Positions 14,831-24,600 of a DNA stretch of 38,615 nucleotides are shown here, piece after piece. Position numbers and translations under genes: made by a program. Within the stretch, counting starts at the first letter, position 1, and each line of letters opens with the position of its first letter. Below the pieces are notes generated by a model. It worked only from the letters and a program-made list of their open reading frames with translations, did not search any database and was not told the origin of the DNA. Source of the stretch: an uncultured Porphyromonadaceae bacterium (GTDB lineage: Bacteria > Bacteroidota > Bacteroidia > Bacteroidales > Muribaculaceae); NCBI GenBank assembly GCA_900544305.1, contig UQUV01000029.1, positions 1 to 38,615 of the forward strand, written 5' to 3'.

Positions 14831-17326
14831 ATGTTGTACGTTCGTTTACTCCTGTTGTTCTTTTGTCTGTGTGCTGTTTCCGCCTGCAGTTCCCGTCAGG
14901 GAAAGGAAACAATGGATACGCAGCCGGTTGTGTTTGAGAGTGAGTTGTCGTGTGTCTGTCCTGATTCCGCGGGAAATTTTCTGATTGGTACGGAGGAAGG
15001 CATCATTTACCGTTATGCTCCGGGAAGTTTGGAGCAGTACCGTGTCACCAATCCCTCCAACCGCATTTACTATATTGAAGACCTGGGTCATGCCGGAGGT
15101 ACCGACAATATGCTGGTTTCGGTGCGCAACCGCGGACTGCATCTGATGCGTCTGCGCGATGGCGTACTGGTGCAGGATGTAGTTTTCCGATGTGTGGCCA
15201 ATTCTGCCGTTCTTCCTCAAAAAGGCGATTCCTATTCGGCCTATCACTGGGTGAAAGGCGATGACGGATGCCGTTATCTCGCTACCAGCAACGGGTTGTG
15301 GATGCTTCGTCGGGAAGCGGTGGAGCGTTATGTGTCCATGCCGCCCGACAAGGCGGTGGTGGTCGATTCCGTCGCGCTGTTTTCAACGAAGGCGCTGATG
15401 GAGAAAGTGGACAGAAAATACCAGTACACGATAGAGTCCATCGAACTGCGTGGCAATGACCTCTATTTTGCCAGTCAGGACGGGCTGTGGTATTCCGATA
15501 TGTCGGCTGTCGCTCCGAAACTCCAACGTATCAGCGATGACGGCGGGCATTATCTTCATACCGAGGTGTGGGGCGACACGCTGTATGCCTTGAGCGCCGA
15601 CCGCATGCTGAAATTCGACATGGCAAACCGTCGGATGATCGCTTCTTCGCCGAATGTGGAGGAGGCGCAGGCGATATTCTTTCATGTTGACGAGGAGACG
15701 GGCCGTCGGTTCCGTTATTCGATATGCGCTTCCGATGAATTGCACGTTGAGGGGAAAACCTATCGTGGGCTGCAGTTGACAAAATCGTGGAAGTCGTCGT
15801 TTCAGATGAGCGACGAAGGTGTCTATCTGATTTCCGGAAGACGGCTGATGTATCTGGATTTCGACTGGCTTCAACTGAATTTTGGCGAGCAGGCCACCGT
15901 TGGCGGCTGTTGCCTTTCCGATGACGGACAGATTTATGTGGTGGACAGCTATCGCCGGCTTTTCCGTTGCAATACAGATGGAACGGGCATGAAATGTCTC
16001 GGCGAGGTGGAAGGTGCCGATTTGTCGCCCATTGTGGGGCTGGAGTATGCGGAAGGCCGCCTGTTGATGGCTACCCGCAAAAATATATATGAAGTGTCGG
16101 TTGCCGACTATTTGTTCAGTGTCGGCCGTAAGGCTCGCCCGCTGTTTGCGGACGACTTTTCACAGGAGAATGACCACGAGATAACGGCGTTTGCTGCCGG
16201 TGAAGGCGACGGGCTGTGGGTAGGCACAAGAAAATGCCTGTACCGATGTGAGAACGGCAGCCGTCAGGAAATACCGTTCCGGCTGGCGGACGGAAGAACA
16301 TTGGCAGAACTGTATGAAAGTGCCTATATCACTGATATTTGTCATTATGGCAGTGGGGTGGAAGTCGGTACGCTGAACTGGCTGACAGGCTATTGCGACG
16401 GCACGGAAATTCGTCAGAACCGGCTGGAAGGAGTCGGCGGAAAGTCGGATGTATATAAAAATGTCCGTTCGGTGGCGTTTTCTCCCGACGGGCGGATGAT
16501 GCTTGCCGCCGCTCAGGATTCCGTCTACCTTTATCGTGCGGAAACCGACGGAACGTGTCGGGCTTTGGCTGCCCCGTTGGGGCTTTATGCCAACAGCCTA
16601 TCGTTTTTGTCCGATTCGCTGATGGTTGCCACGACAGGCAAAGGCGTGTCGCTGCTACATTATTCCGATACCGACAGCCTGTTGGAGGTGCGCCGCGATT
16701 TCGGGAAAAACCTGTATTTCCAGTCGGCAATCAAAGTCGGGGATGCCGTTTTTTGCAGTTCCCGTTACGGACTTTTTCTGCTTTCGCCGGAGAACGGAAG
16801 CTATTCGCTCCGCCAATTGGATTTGGACGCCGGAACGCTTTCGCTGTCAACGGTTGTGTGGAGTGTCCTATCTGTGATTCTGCTGTTGGTCCTGTTGCTC
16901 CTGCTGGCAAGATGTCACAAGCGGGCGGAACTCCTGCGGCGTTTCCGTCGCGATGTGCTGCGTTATTCCGAATTGCCGTTGCAGCGGTTTGAACGGCTTG
17001 TCGGCCTGCGTCTGCTCTTTGTCCGTAAATTCAGGACACGGCTGAACGAAACGGAAGTGCGTTGGAGTGAGTGGGTGGCGCATTGCCGTGACTGGCGGCG
17101 GTTGATGAAAGGAAGCGAATACAGTCTGACGGTGGAAAAAGAGGCCGTCAAGCAGGCGGTGTCGCGTGCCGATGAGGCCGGTTTTCAGGAGGCATTGTCC
17201 GTGCTTGAGCGTGTCTTGAGGCTGACCTCGTTTGAATCGGAACTCCGTCAGGCTTCCCTGCCGCCGGCATTTGCCCGTGCAGCGGTTTGTGGAGCAGGCG
17301 AGGGCACTGGATGCTTCGTCGGATGA
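14831..17326 (+). CDS. Propeller-type membrane sensor, N-terminal part (frame ends early)
   Basis: The first frame gives 831 residues. It has a lipoprotein signal (LLLLFFCLCAVSAC, lipid Cys about residue 19) and a long beta-propeller-like region with repeated units such as LATSNGLWMLRRE, FASQDGLWYSD, GLWVGTRKCLYRC and VFCSSRYGLFLLS, as in Reg_prop sensors. A membrane helix follows (STVVWSVLSVILLLVLLLLLARC, about 673-695), then a basic, helical cytoplasmic segment. The last about 16 residues (AAVCGAGEGTGCFVG) look out of frame. The natural continuation is in the +1 frame from about 17277, so this and the next entry are probably one protein of about 1329 residues. No kinase, HTH or receiver domain is seen. 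Confidence 0.7.
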   Translation: MLYVRLLLLFFCLCAVSACSSRQGKETMDTQPVVFESELSCVCPDSAGNFLIGTEEGIIYRYAPGSLEQYRVTNPSNRIYYIEDLGHAGGTDNMLVSVRNRGLHLMRLRDGVLVQDVVFRCVANSAVLPQKGDSYSAYHWVKGDDGCRYLATSNGLWMLRREAVERYVSMPPDKAVVVDSVALFSTKALMEKVDRKYQYTIESIELRGNDLYFASQDGLWYSDMSAVAPKLQRISDDGGHYLHTEVWGDTLYALSADRMLKFDMANRRMIASSPNVEEAQAIFFHVDEETGRRFRYSICASDELHVEGKTYRGLQLTKSWKSSFQMSDEGVYLISGRRLMYLDFDWLQLNFGEQATVGGCCLSDDGQIYVVDSYRRLFRCNTDGTGMKCLGEVEGADLSPIVGLEYAEGRLLMATRKNIYEVSVADYLFSVGRKARPLFADDFSQENDHEITAFAAGEGDGLWVGTRKCLYRCENGSRQEIPFRLADGRTLAELYESAYITDICHYGSGVEVGTLNWLTGYCDGTEIRQNRLEGVGGKSDVYKNVRSVAFSPDGRMMLAAAQDSVYLYRAETDGTCRALAAPLGLYANSLSFLSDSLMVATTGKGVSLLHYSDTDSLLEVRRDFGKNLYFQSAIKVGDAVFCSSRYGLFLLSPENGSYSLRQLDLDAGTLSLSTVVWSVLSVILLLVLLLLLARCHKRAELLRRFRRDVLRYSELPLQRFERLVGLRLLFVRKFRTRLNETEVRWSEWVAHCRDWRRLMKGSEYSLTVEKEAVKQAVSRADEAGFQEALSVLERVLRLTSFESELRQASLPPAFARAAVCGAGEGTGCFVG

Positions 17327-18821
17327 TTTTGAACGGCAGTTTGCCGCGTTGAGGCAGGAGTGGAATCTGATTGCCGCGCGTAGAGTGATGCTCGAATCTT
17401 ATGGCCGTACGGTCGACGAACTGGAAGAATCGCCGCTGCGCACGCTGCTGACAGCCGACCGCGAACTGCTCGAACGCCGGATTGCACAGGGCGGGCTGCA
17501 GGAAGATGCCACGTTTGAAAAATGGGTGTTTGCCATCAAGACCTACCGCAAGCTGAACCTGCTGACATTCGATGCCGACAACTATGCCGTGCATAAGGCG
17601 AAATTCCTTGCCATGACGGGTTACGGACATGTGCGGGAAATGGAAGAGTCGATTGAGGCAGAATGTCGCTACCGGTTTATCCCGACACAGCAGGAGCGCG
17701 AACTGCTCGATTTTGTCCGTCGTGTAGGAGTGGTGGAAATGGTGGACGACAAGGAAAAATATCTGGAATGGACCTTGGAAGAGTACAAGGAACATTTCAA
17801 ACTGATTGATACCGACAAATCGCACAAGATTGTCTACTTGAAACAGAAAGAACGGTTGAAAACACTGGTGGCTGACCGCTTGAAACTTGTCGATTGGATG
17901 AACGGCTTCCTATCGGCATTGGGCGAAATCCGATGCAGTGTCGAAGGACGGCAGGGGTTGCTGTATGAAGGACAGCAGGAGGAATATGAACAGAGCCGAC
18001 GGCTGCTTTCGAGCCTGTATGACTGTCTGACAAACGCTGTCATCTATTCGGATGACCTTTTCCGGGAGTCGGATTCCGGCATTTTGCGCCGCTATGTGGC
18101 CAACTTTACTGCATCGGCGGAAGAATATCTGCAAGGCGTGCGTTTCATTCTTGAAAACGGCGACGAACTTGACCGCAAAATCGGCATTGTTGAAAATGTG
18201 GTGGAACGCCGTGTCAAGTCGGGAAGTCGGAAAACGGAACTTCCTTCCAACTCTATCCGTCTGCTGAAGGAGACGATTGCCGCAAATCCGTTCCTGCAGG
18301 GACGACTGCTCGGCAGCACGGTGGAGAAACTGTGCGGAAACACGGATTTGACCGACAATGTGGAAATGCTTGATTTGGACGGGCTGAAACAGTGTCTTGC
18401 AGAACTGGAAAAGGAGCGCGATGCACTCCGCACGATTGGCAGCAGCTATCGTACCCTTTTGGGTGAAGAAAAGAACAATCGTTTCTTCAATGCCTTTTTC
18501 GGCAGTTTGCCGGAGCTTCAAGACCCGATTTTCCGGACAGGTTGCCGGCAGATTCTGTTCTCGGCCATGCTTGTGGGACTGAAAGCAAGAACTCCGAAAG
18601 CCCTTTCGGCCTTCTTTGAGAACAGTCGCTTGCTGTTCTTCTCGGAGTTTGACCGCGGCGATGCCCGGGCACAGTCGTTCCCCTACTATCTGTGGCAGAA
18701 ACGCCGTCACCCTGTCGTGAGGGCATGGTTTACACTGCTTCCGACTCCCGGCAGCCGGATGTCGCGCCTTTACGACGACGTGCGCAAGTCGCTTCTGTCC
18801 GATGTCGGCAAAACGGCGTAG
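17277..18821 (+). CDS. Helical cytoplasmic C-terminal part of the propeller protein (or separate gene)
   Basis: The frame encodes about 514 residues from GTG 17277. It is rich in Leu, Glu and Arg and is predicted to be almost all helical (VQRFVEQARALDASSDDFERQFAALRQEW, later DLDGLKQCLAELEKERDALRTIG). The first ATG is more than 35 codons in, and no ribosome-binding site precedes the GTG. If one base is removed near the CCC at 17274-17276, the upstream frame reads ...LRQASLPPAFAVQRFVEQARALD..., a smooth helical join. I recognise no domain. It is most likely the C-terminal half of the membrane propeller protein; it overlaps the upstream frame by 50 bases. Confidence 0.6.
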   Translation: MQRFVEQARALDASSDDFERQFAALRQEWNLIAARRVMLESYGRTVDELEESPLRTLLTADRELLERRIAQGGLQEDATFEKWVFAIKTYRKLNLLTFDADNYAVHKAKFLAMTGYGHVREMEESIEAECRYRFIPTQQERELLDFVRRVGVVEMVDDKEKYLEWTLEEYKEHFKLIDTDKSHKIVYLKQKERLKTLVADRLKLVDWMNGFLSALGEIRCSVEGRQGLLYEGQQEEYEQSRRLLSSLYDCLTNAVIYSDDLFRESDSGILRRYVANFTASAEEYLQGVRFILENGDELDRKIGIVENVVERRVKSGSRKTELPSNSIRLLKETIAANPFLQGRLLGSTVEKLCGNTDLTDNVEMLDLDGLKQCLAELEKERDALRTIGSSYRTLLGEEKNNRFFNAFFGSLPELQDPIFRTGCRQILFSAMLVGLKARTPKALSAFFENSRLLFFSEFDRGDARAQSFPYYLWQKRRHPVVRAWFTLLPTPGSRMSRLYDDVRKSLLSDVGKTA

Positions 18822-18891
18822 CAGCAGCCCGCAGGCTGTTTCCGTCCGGCAGAAAGGTGGAAAACGCGGCAAAAAATGAGCCCGCCATTTA

Positions 18892-18923
18892 TTTGTTTTT
18901 TGCGGAGAAAATTCGTAACTTTG
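18892..18923 (+). promoter_or_regulatory. Strong promoter of the NifU-like/GGGtGRT operon
   Basis: TTTG (18892-18895), then 20 bases, then TAACTTTG (18916-18923): both Bacteroidales promoter boxes are perfect with ideal spacing, 75 bases before the ATG. This agrees with the operon's codon bias for high expression. Confidence 0.8.
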
Positions 18924-18998
18924 CCGTGGGAAAATCAGTCAATGCGATTGATTGACAACAAGAAATATCTTTTAATAGAACTTAAATATTTACGCGTT

Positions 18999-19691
18999 AT
19001 GATTTACACTCATGAAGTGCAGCAAATGTGCTGTGTAAAGAAAGGTGCGAACCACCCTTCAGCTCCAATTCCAGAAGAAGGAAAATGGGTACGCTCTAAA
19101 GAAATCAAAGACATCAGCGGCCTTACTCACGGTATCGGTTGGTGTGCTCCTCAACAAGGTGCCTGCAAATTGACACTGAACGTGAAGGAAGGTATCATCC
19201 AAGAAGCTTTGGTTGAAACAATCGGTTGCTCTGGTATGACTCACTCAGCTGCTATGGCATCTGAAATCCTCCCGGGCAAGACTTTGCTTGAAGCTTTGAA
19301 CACTGACTTGGTTTGCGACGCTATCAACACAGCAATGCGCGAATTGTTCTTGCAAATCGTTTACGGCCGTACACAATCTGCTTTCTCTGAAGGCGGTTTG
19401 GCTATCGGTGCTTCTTTGGAAGACCTTGGTAAGGGTCTCCGCAGCCAGGTAGGTACAATGTTCGGTACAATCAAGACTGGTACTCGTTATCTCGAAATGG
19501 CAGAAGGCTACTGTACTCGTATGGCTCTTGATGCAGAAGATCAGGTAATCGGCTACGAATTCATCCACCTCGGCAAGATGATGGAAATGATCAAGAACGG
19601 CGTAGCTCCTGAAGAAGCCCTCGAAAAAGCAAAAGGTACTTATGGCCGTTTTGCTGATGCAGTTAAATATATTGACCCACGTAAAGAATAA
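18999..19691 (+). CDS. NifU/IscU-like iron-sulfur scaffold family protein
   Basis: The 230-residue protein contains the NifU/IscU-like motif ETIGCSGMTHSAAMASEIL (about residues 73-91), comparable to the G-C-x-x-x-x-x-S stretch around a cluster-binding Cys. Other Cys lie in QQMCCVKKG and GWCAPQQGACK, which may complete a metal site. I chose ATG 18999 (MIYTHEVQQMCC): longer in-frame options start before the promoter. It is followed after 15 bases by the GGGtGRT gene, a pairing I believe is conserved. Codons are strongly biased to GCT, GGT and CGT, unlike adjacent genes, predicting very high expression. The exact role is unknown. Confidence 0.85.
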   Translation: MIYTHEVQQMCCVKKGANHPSAPIPEEGKWVRSKEIKDISGLTHGIGWCAPQQGACKLTLNVKEGIIQEALVETIGCSGMTHSAAMASEILPGKTLLEALNTDLVCDAINTAMRELFLQIVYGRTQSAFSEGGLAIGASLEDLGKGLRSQVGTMFGTIKTGTRYLEMAEGYCTRMALDAEDQVIGYEFIHLGKMMEMIKNGVAPEEALEKAKGTYGRFADAVKYIDPRKE

Positions 19692-19706
19692 TAGGAGGAC
19701 CTCACA

Positions 19707-20717
19707 ATGATTAGAGAAGTAAAATTTGAAAGTCAAGACCGTCGTATCAAACAGATCCTTGCTGTTTTGAACCAATACGGAATTAAAGATATTGAAGAAG
19801 CTAACGCTATTTGCGACGCTGCTGGTATTGACCCTTACAAGGCTTGTGAGGAAACTCAGCCAATCTGTTTCGAAAACGCTAAGTGGGCTTACGTTGTAGG
19901 TTGCGCTATCGCTCTTAAGAAACAATGCAAGACTGCTGCTGAAGCAGCTGAAGCTATCGGCGAAGGTTTGCAGGCATTCTGTATTCCGGGTTCAGTTGCT
20001 GACGACCGTAAAGTAGGTCTCGGCCACGGTAACCTCGCAGCTCGTCTGCTCCGCGAAGAAACTAAATGTTTCGCATTCTTGGCAGGTCACGAATCTTTCG
20101 CTGCTGCTGAAGGTGCAATCAAGATTGCTGCTAAGGCTGACAAAGTACGTAAAGAACCGTTGCGCGTAATCCTTAACGGTCTTGGTAAGGATGCCGCTAT
20201 GATCATCTCTCGTATCAACGGCTTTACTTACGTTCAAACTGAATTCGACTACTTCACTGGCGAATTGAAAGTTGTTCGTGAAATTCCTTACTCTGACGGT
20301 CCTCGTGCAAAAGTAAAATGCTACGGTGCTGACGACGTTCGCGAAGGTGTAGCTGTAATGTGGAAAGAAGGCGTTGACGTTTCTATCACAGGTAACTCAA
20401 CTAACCCGACTCGTTTCCAACACCCGGTTGCTGGTACATACAAGAAAGAACGTACACTCGCTGGTAAGCCTTACTTCTCAGTAGCTTCTGGTGGTGGTAC
20501 AGGTCGTACACTTCACCCGGACAACATGGCTGCCGGTCCTGCTTCTTACGGTATGACTGACACTATGGGCCGTATGCACTCTGACGCTCAGTTCGCTGGT
20601 TCTTCATCAGTTCCTGCTCACGTAGAAATGATGGGCTTCCTCGGTATCGGTAACAACCCGATGGTAGGATGTACAGTAGCTTGCGCCGTTGACGTTGCTC
20701 AGGCTTTGAACAAGTAA
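19707..20717 (+). CDS. GGGtGRT protein
   Basis: The 336-residue protein is named for its signature, seen here as SVASGGGTGRTLHPDNMAAG (about residues 253-272). It also has GSVADDRKVGLGHGNLAARLL and EMMGFLGIGNNPMVGCTVACAVDVAQAL near the C terminus, with several conserved Cys. It is cytoplasmic; its biochemical function is not established as far as I know. Translation starts after an unusually good Shine-Dalgarno (AGGAGG about 8 bases before the ATG), rare in this phylum. Codons are extremely biased (nearly all Ala GCT, Arg CGT, Gly GGT), as in ribosomal-protein genes. It is co-transcribed with the NifU-like partner and ends at a terminator. Confidence 0.93.
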   Translation: MIREVKFESQDRRIKQILAVLNQYGIKDIEEANAICDAAGIDPYKACEETQPICFENAKWAYVVGCAIALKKQCKTAAEAAEAIGEGLQAFCIPGSVADDRKVGLGHGNLAARLLREETKCFAFLAGHESFAAAEGAIKIAAKADKVRKEPLRVILNGLGKDAAMIISRINGFTYVQTEFDYFTGELKVVREIPYSDGPRAKVKCYGADDVREGVAVMWKEGVDVSITGNSTNPTRFQHPVAGTYKKERTLAGKPYFSVASGGGTGRTLHPDNMAAGPASYGMTDTMGRMHSDAQFAGSSSVPAHVEMMGFLGIGNNPMVGCTVACAVDVAQALNK

Positions 20718-20737
20718 TCAATACTTATTCAAGATAA

Positions 20738-20779
20738 AGAATCCCCGTAGCTCCATGAGTTATGGGGATTTTTGTTTTT
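20738..20779 (+). terminator. Intrinsic terminator after the GGGtGRT gene
   Basis: AATCCCC (20740-20746) pairs with GGGGATT (20764-20770), followed by TTTGTTTTT. Confidence 0.82.
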
Positions 20780-20817
20780 CGGTGTGTCAGTTGTCAGGGA
20801 ATCTGGGAAATACTCTT

Positions 20818-20825
20818 TATATTTG
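20818..20825 (+). promoter_or_regulatory. Candidate -7 box for the small membrane protein
   Basis: TATATTTG followed by C fits TAnnTTTG and lies 31 bases before ATG 20856. It supports that start over a longer frame opening at 20772, inside the terminator. Confidence 0.55.
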
Positions 20826-20855
20826 CAATTGAAGATAATAGAGGTTAGAATAAGG

Positions 20856-21401
20856 ATGAAACAGAAAGTGTTTACAACAATATTGCAGTGGCTGGTCAGC
20901 TTGTTTTGTTGGCTGACGGTATCCCCGTTGTTCTGTTATCTGGCAGGACGATGGAAGCTGATGGGTAAAAAGTTGAGAGTATGTCTGATGTTGATTTCTC
21001 CGCTTTTCCTGATTGTATATTTTATTTTATACTTGTTGGTGTGGGGTGAATATTCTGATTATCGCCGTGAGCATCGGTTTGCTGATAAAGATGTATTGAC
21101 AGAAATGACAGGTGTGGCATATCCCGACTATAAAGTCGTAGAATATACTAAATACCAGCGTCATTTTTTAGGGGATTATAATGATAAATGGATTATAGTA
21201 TTTGACGAAACGCCGTCTGCCGTTTTCTATCAATCGTTAGACAGTCTGATAGCAACCGGTAATTCCGATTGGTCCAGAAATGATAATGGCTATTCTTTTA
21301 GTAGATACGACTATAGCGATGATTATGAAGAAGGCTCGTCGCTATATGTCTGTTTTAAAAAAGGAAGCAAACAAGCGACTATCAGTTATGCTGTTTGGTG
21401 A
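20856..21401 (+). CDS. Two-helix membrane protein, unknown
   Basis: The 181-residue protein has two N-terminal membrane helices (TILQWLVSLFCWLTVSPLFCYLAG, about residues 8-31, and LMLISPLFLIVYFILYLLVWG, about 42-62). A hydrophilic domain rich in Asp, Tyr and Ser follows (DYKVVEYTKYQRHFLGDYNDKWIIVFDE... SRNDNGYSFSRYDYSDDYEEGSSLYVC). I do not recognise a family. It is a single-gene unit between two terminators with its own promoter box. It is somewhat more AT-rich than the operon before it, which may mean a different origin. Confidence 0.75.
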   Translation: MKQKVFTTILQWLVSLFCWLTVSPLFCYLAGRWKLMGKKLRVCLMLISPLFLIVYFILYLLVWGEYSDYRREHRFADKDVLTEMTGVAYPDYKVVEYTKYQRHFLGDYNDKWIIVFDETPSAVFYQSLDSLIATGNSDWSRNDNGYSFSRYDYSDDYEEGSSLYVCFKKGSKQATISYAVW

Positions 21402-21431
21402 TACTGAATAGAAACTCACTTTATTGAAATA

Positions 21432-21468
21432 TGCGCGGGTGGTCCTTTGGGTTGCCCGCGTTGTTTTT
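21432..21468 (+). terminator. Intrinsic terminator after the two-helix membrane protein
   Basis: CGCGGG (21434-21439) pairs with CCCGCG (21455-21460), then TTGTTTTT. Confidence 0.75.
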
Positions 21469-21567
21469 ATTGTGATTACGGTGGGAAGTGTTGAAATAGA
21501 CAGTATGATATTGACGTCAAAACAATCTAAATTTATGTAAACAAATATTAAATTAATCTTATTCTGC

Positions 21568-21597
21568 TTGGGTGGTTTTGGTTATTTCCTATTTTTG
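21568..21597 (+). promoter_or_regulatory. Promoter of the large GHL10 gene
   Basis: TTG (21568-21570), a 19-base spacer, and TATTTTTG (21590-21597) fit the Bacteroidales consensus, 41 bases before the ATG. Confidence 0.6.
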
Positions 21598-21637
21598 TAA
21601 AAAAATCATACAAACCAAAACATAACCTTAAAACGAT

Positions 21638-24600
21638 ATGTCAAAAATGCTTAGGTGTGCCATCGTGCTGTTGAGTTTGTTGATGGCTGCTCCGTCAATG
21701 TTTGCCGACACTTATGTGAAGCGCGAGGTGCGCTCGGTGTGGATGGCAACGGTGTGGGCGCTCGACTGGCCTACACAGTCAGGAACTTCGGCTTCCGTTC
21801 AAAATGCCCAAAAACAGGAAATGATACGTTATCTTGACGTATTGAAGGCCGACAATTTCAATGCAGTTTATTTTCAGGTACGTTCTATGTGCGATGCCAT
21901 GTACCGTTCGAGCTACGAACCATGGTCGAGCTACCTTGTAGGTACTCGTGGTTCCGATCCGGGCTGGGACCCATTGGCATTTGTTGTAGAAGAGTGCCAC
22001 AAGCGCGGTATGGAGTGCCATGCGTGGGTGAATCCGTACCGTTTTACTACCGGTTCAAACTGGAATACGCCGCAAGACCAGGAACTGAAGAACAAAAACA
22101 TGCTGCTGTCGCACGAAAGTACGGTTATTCTCAATCCGGGTTTGCCGGCAACGCGCGAACATATCGTAAAGGTATGTCGGGAGATTACGAAAAACTACGA
22201 TATCGACGGCATTATTTTCGACGACTATTTCTATCCGAACGGAATCCCGTCGACAAGTGAAGCGGGCGACTATACGTTGTGGAAATCGTCGGGCACATCC
22301 ATGAGTTTCGGTGACTGGCGCCGCGACAATGTGAACCAGATGGTGCGCGATGTCTACAATATGATTCAGGAAGAAAAACCGTATGTGAAATTCGGTATCA
22401 GTCCGGCAGGTGCAGCCTGTACCTCGCCTTCGGTGGCTGCCGGTCACGGTGTAGAGCCGTGCCCAGTGGCATCCGACTGGCAGTACAACGGTATTTTTTC
22501 CGACCCTGTTGCCTGGATAAAAGAAGGAACAATCGACTATATTTCTCCGCAGCTGTATTGGGATACGGACCATGCTACGAATCCGTTTGGCCCGTTGACC
22601 GACTGGTGGTCGTATGTAGCCAATAAATTTGGCCGTCACCATTATGCCAGCCATTCCATTTCTGCTCTCGGCAGCAACAATACAGAAACACGTTGGCAGG
22701 AATATGGCAAACAGATTGATTTTTCACGCGAATATACCGAAAACAATGCGCCGGGAGCTGTGCTTTATTCTGCGGCGTATGTGACCGGCAAGAAGAAAAA
22801 AGGACTTGGCGAATGGCTGTTGGCAAACCGCTTCCAGCATCCGGCTCTGACTCCGGCCATCGACTGGAAAACTACTACTATCCATGGTAAAGTGGAGGAC
22901 CTGCTTCACACCGGAACAAAACTTACATGGGCAGCTGTCGACAATGTGCGCTATTCCGTATATGCCATCCCTGAAAATCTTGGCTACGACGATGTGCAGA
23001 GCGATGAGGTGAGCGGTATCAAGTCCGACTATCTGTTGGATGTGACCTATACCAATTCCTACGAACTTCCGGAAGCCTACCGTTCGGGATATTACTATGC
23101 CGTTTGTGTGCTCGACCGCTATGGTAACGAGTATGCGGCACGCTATACCAACGAGTCGAACATTCCTGCCGACAAGGTGACTTTGTTGGAACCGGTTGAA
23201 GGTGCGGAAGTGGGATTGAATGCTACATTCCGCTGGACGGAAGCTGCCGATGGTATCTTCAAGGTGGAAATCAGTACGGATGCCGACTTCTCGACGGTAG
23301 TTCTCGAAAAAGCCGACTTGACAACCAACTCTGTGGATATGGATTTGATTCCGCTTGAGCAGAGCAAGACTTACTACTGGCGTGTGCGCACATCGCAGCC
23401 GGGATGCTACAGCACGCTGTCGGATGTGGCAACGTTCAAGACTAAGGAGCGCGAACCGGCAGAAGCCGCAACGCTGTTGGCACCGGCCGACAAGAGCACG
23501 CTCGAAGACTTGGAAAAAGTGGAATTCTCATGGAGCGCAGTCGACGGATGTACTTACCGTGTGGATGTGGCTCTCGATGCCGATTTCCGTGAAACAATTT
23601 ATACTGAGAAGACGGAACAGAACAGCCAGCAGGTGGCCTTGTCGTCGCTGCGTTTCTCGAAAACGCTTTACTGGCGCGTGATTACTGAAAAGCCGGGCTA
23701 TAATGCCGGAACTTCCGCCGTATGGTCGTTCACCACTCCAACACGCCCGATGGCTCCGCAGACAGAACTGTATTCTCCTGCCGACAATGTGACGATTTCC
23801 GACAACTTCCTTGTGGAATTCAAGGATGTCGCAGCCGACGGCTATACGATGCAGGTTTCATCGGCTTCTGACTTCAGCGAAGGGGTAATCAATATTTCTA
23901 CCGGCTGGACGGTTGCTGATGGAAAAGTGCGTGCCACAATGCCGCTCTCGCGTTTTGCCAACGGCAGCTACTATTGGCGCGTAATGACGACGAAGAAGAA
24001 CTGCGAGAACGAATATTCGTCTGTCCGTCGTTTTGAAATCACCAATTCGGGCGCCGGAGCCGTAGAGCCGGGCTACGAAATCATCTGCGATGCGGCTGAA
24101 TATTCTCCTGTCGGAACACACGGAATCCGTAACCTTTGGGTACGCTCCGTAAAGCCGGAATACAACAACATGACTTTCCGCAACAACGGTTCGCTGAACC
24201 GCAGTTTCGTCGTTATCGATAATGTAATTTATGTGTCAGGCCGTGAGGACAACGCTTCCGGTGCGGCTTGCTATCTTGACAAATATGATGCACTGACCGG
24301 TGCCTACATCGGTCGTCTTGACCTTGATGCAGCCGTTCAGGGCAGCTATTATCCGTGTAATACGGTGATGAAGGACGATGCCGGCAATCTGTTGGTTTCC
24401 AACCTTACGCTGAACATTGCTTCCACTCCGTTGCGTGTTCATCAGATAGACAAGGAAACCGGAGAGGCTACCTTGCGTGCCGAATGTCTGTCTTCTCATG
24501 TGAGCAGCGGCCGTGTTGACCACTGTGCTGTGCATGGAGATGTTGAATCGGGTGATTTCTTTGTTCTTGTCGGCGTGGCCAGCGGTACGCAGGCGTTGAA

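Noticed and set aside
14831..17326. A hybrid two-component system (propeller plus histidine kinase)
   Set aside because: No H-box, ATPase, receiver or HTH motif occurs after the membrane helix in either frame.
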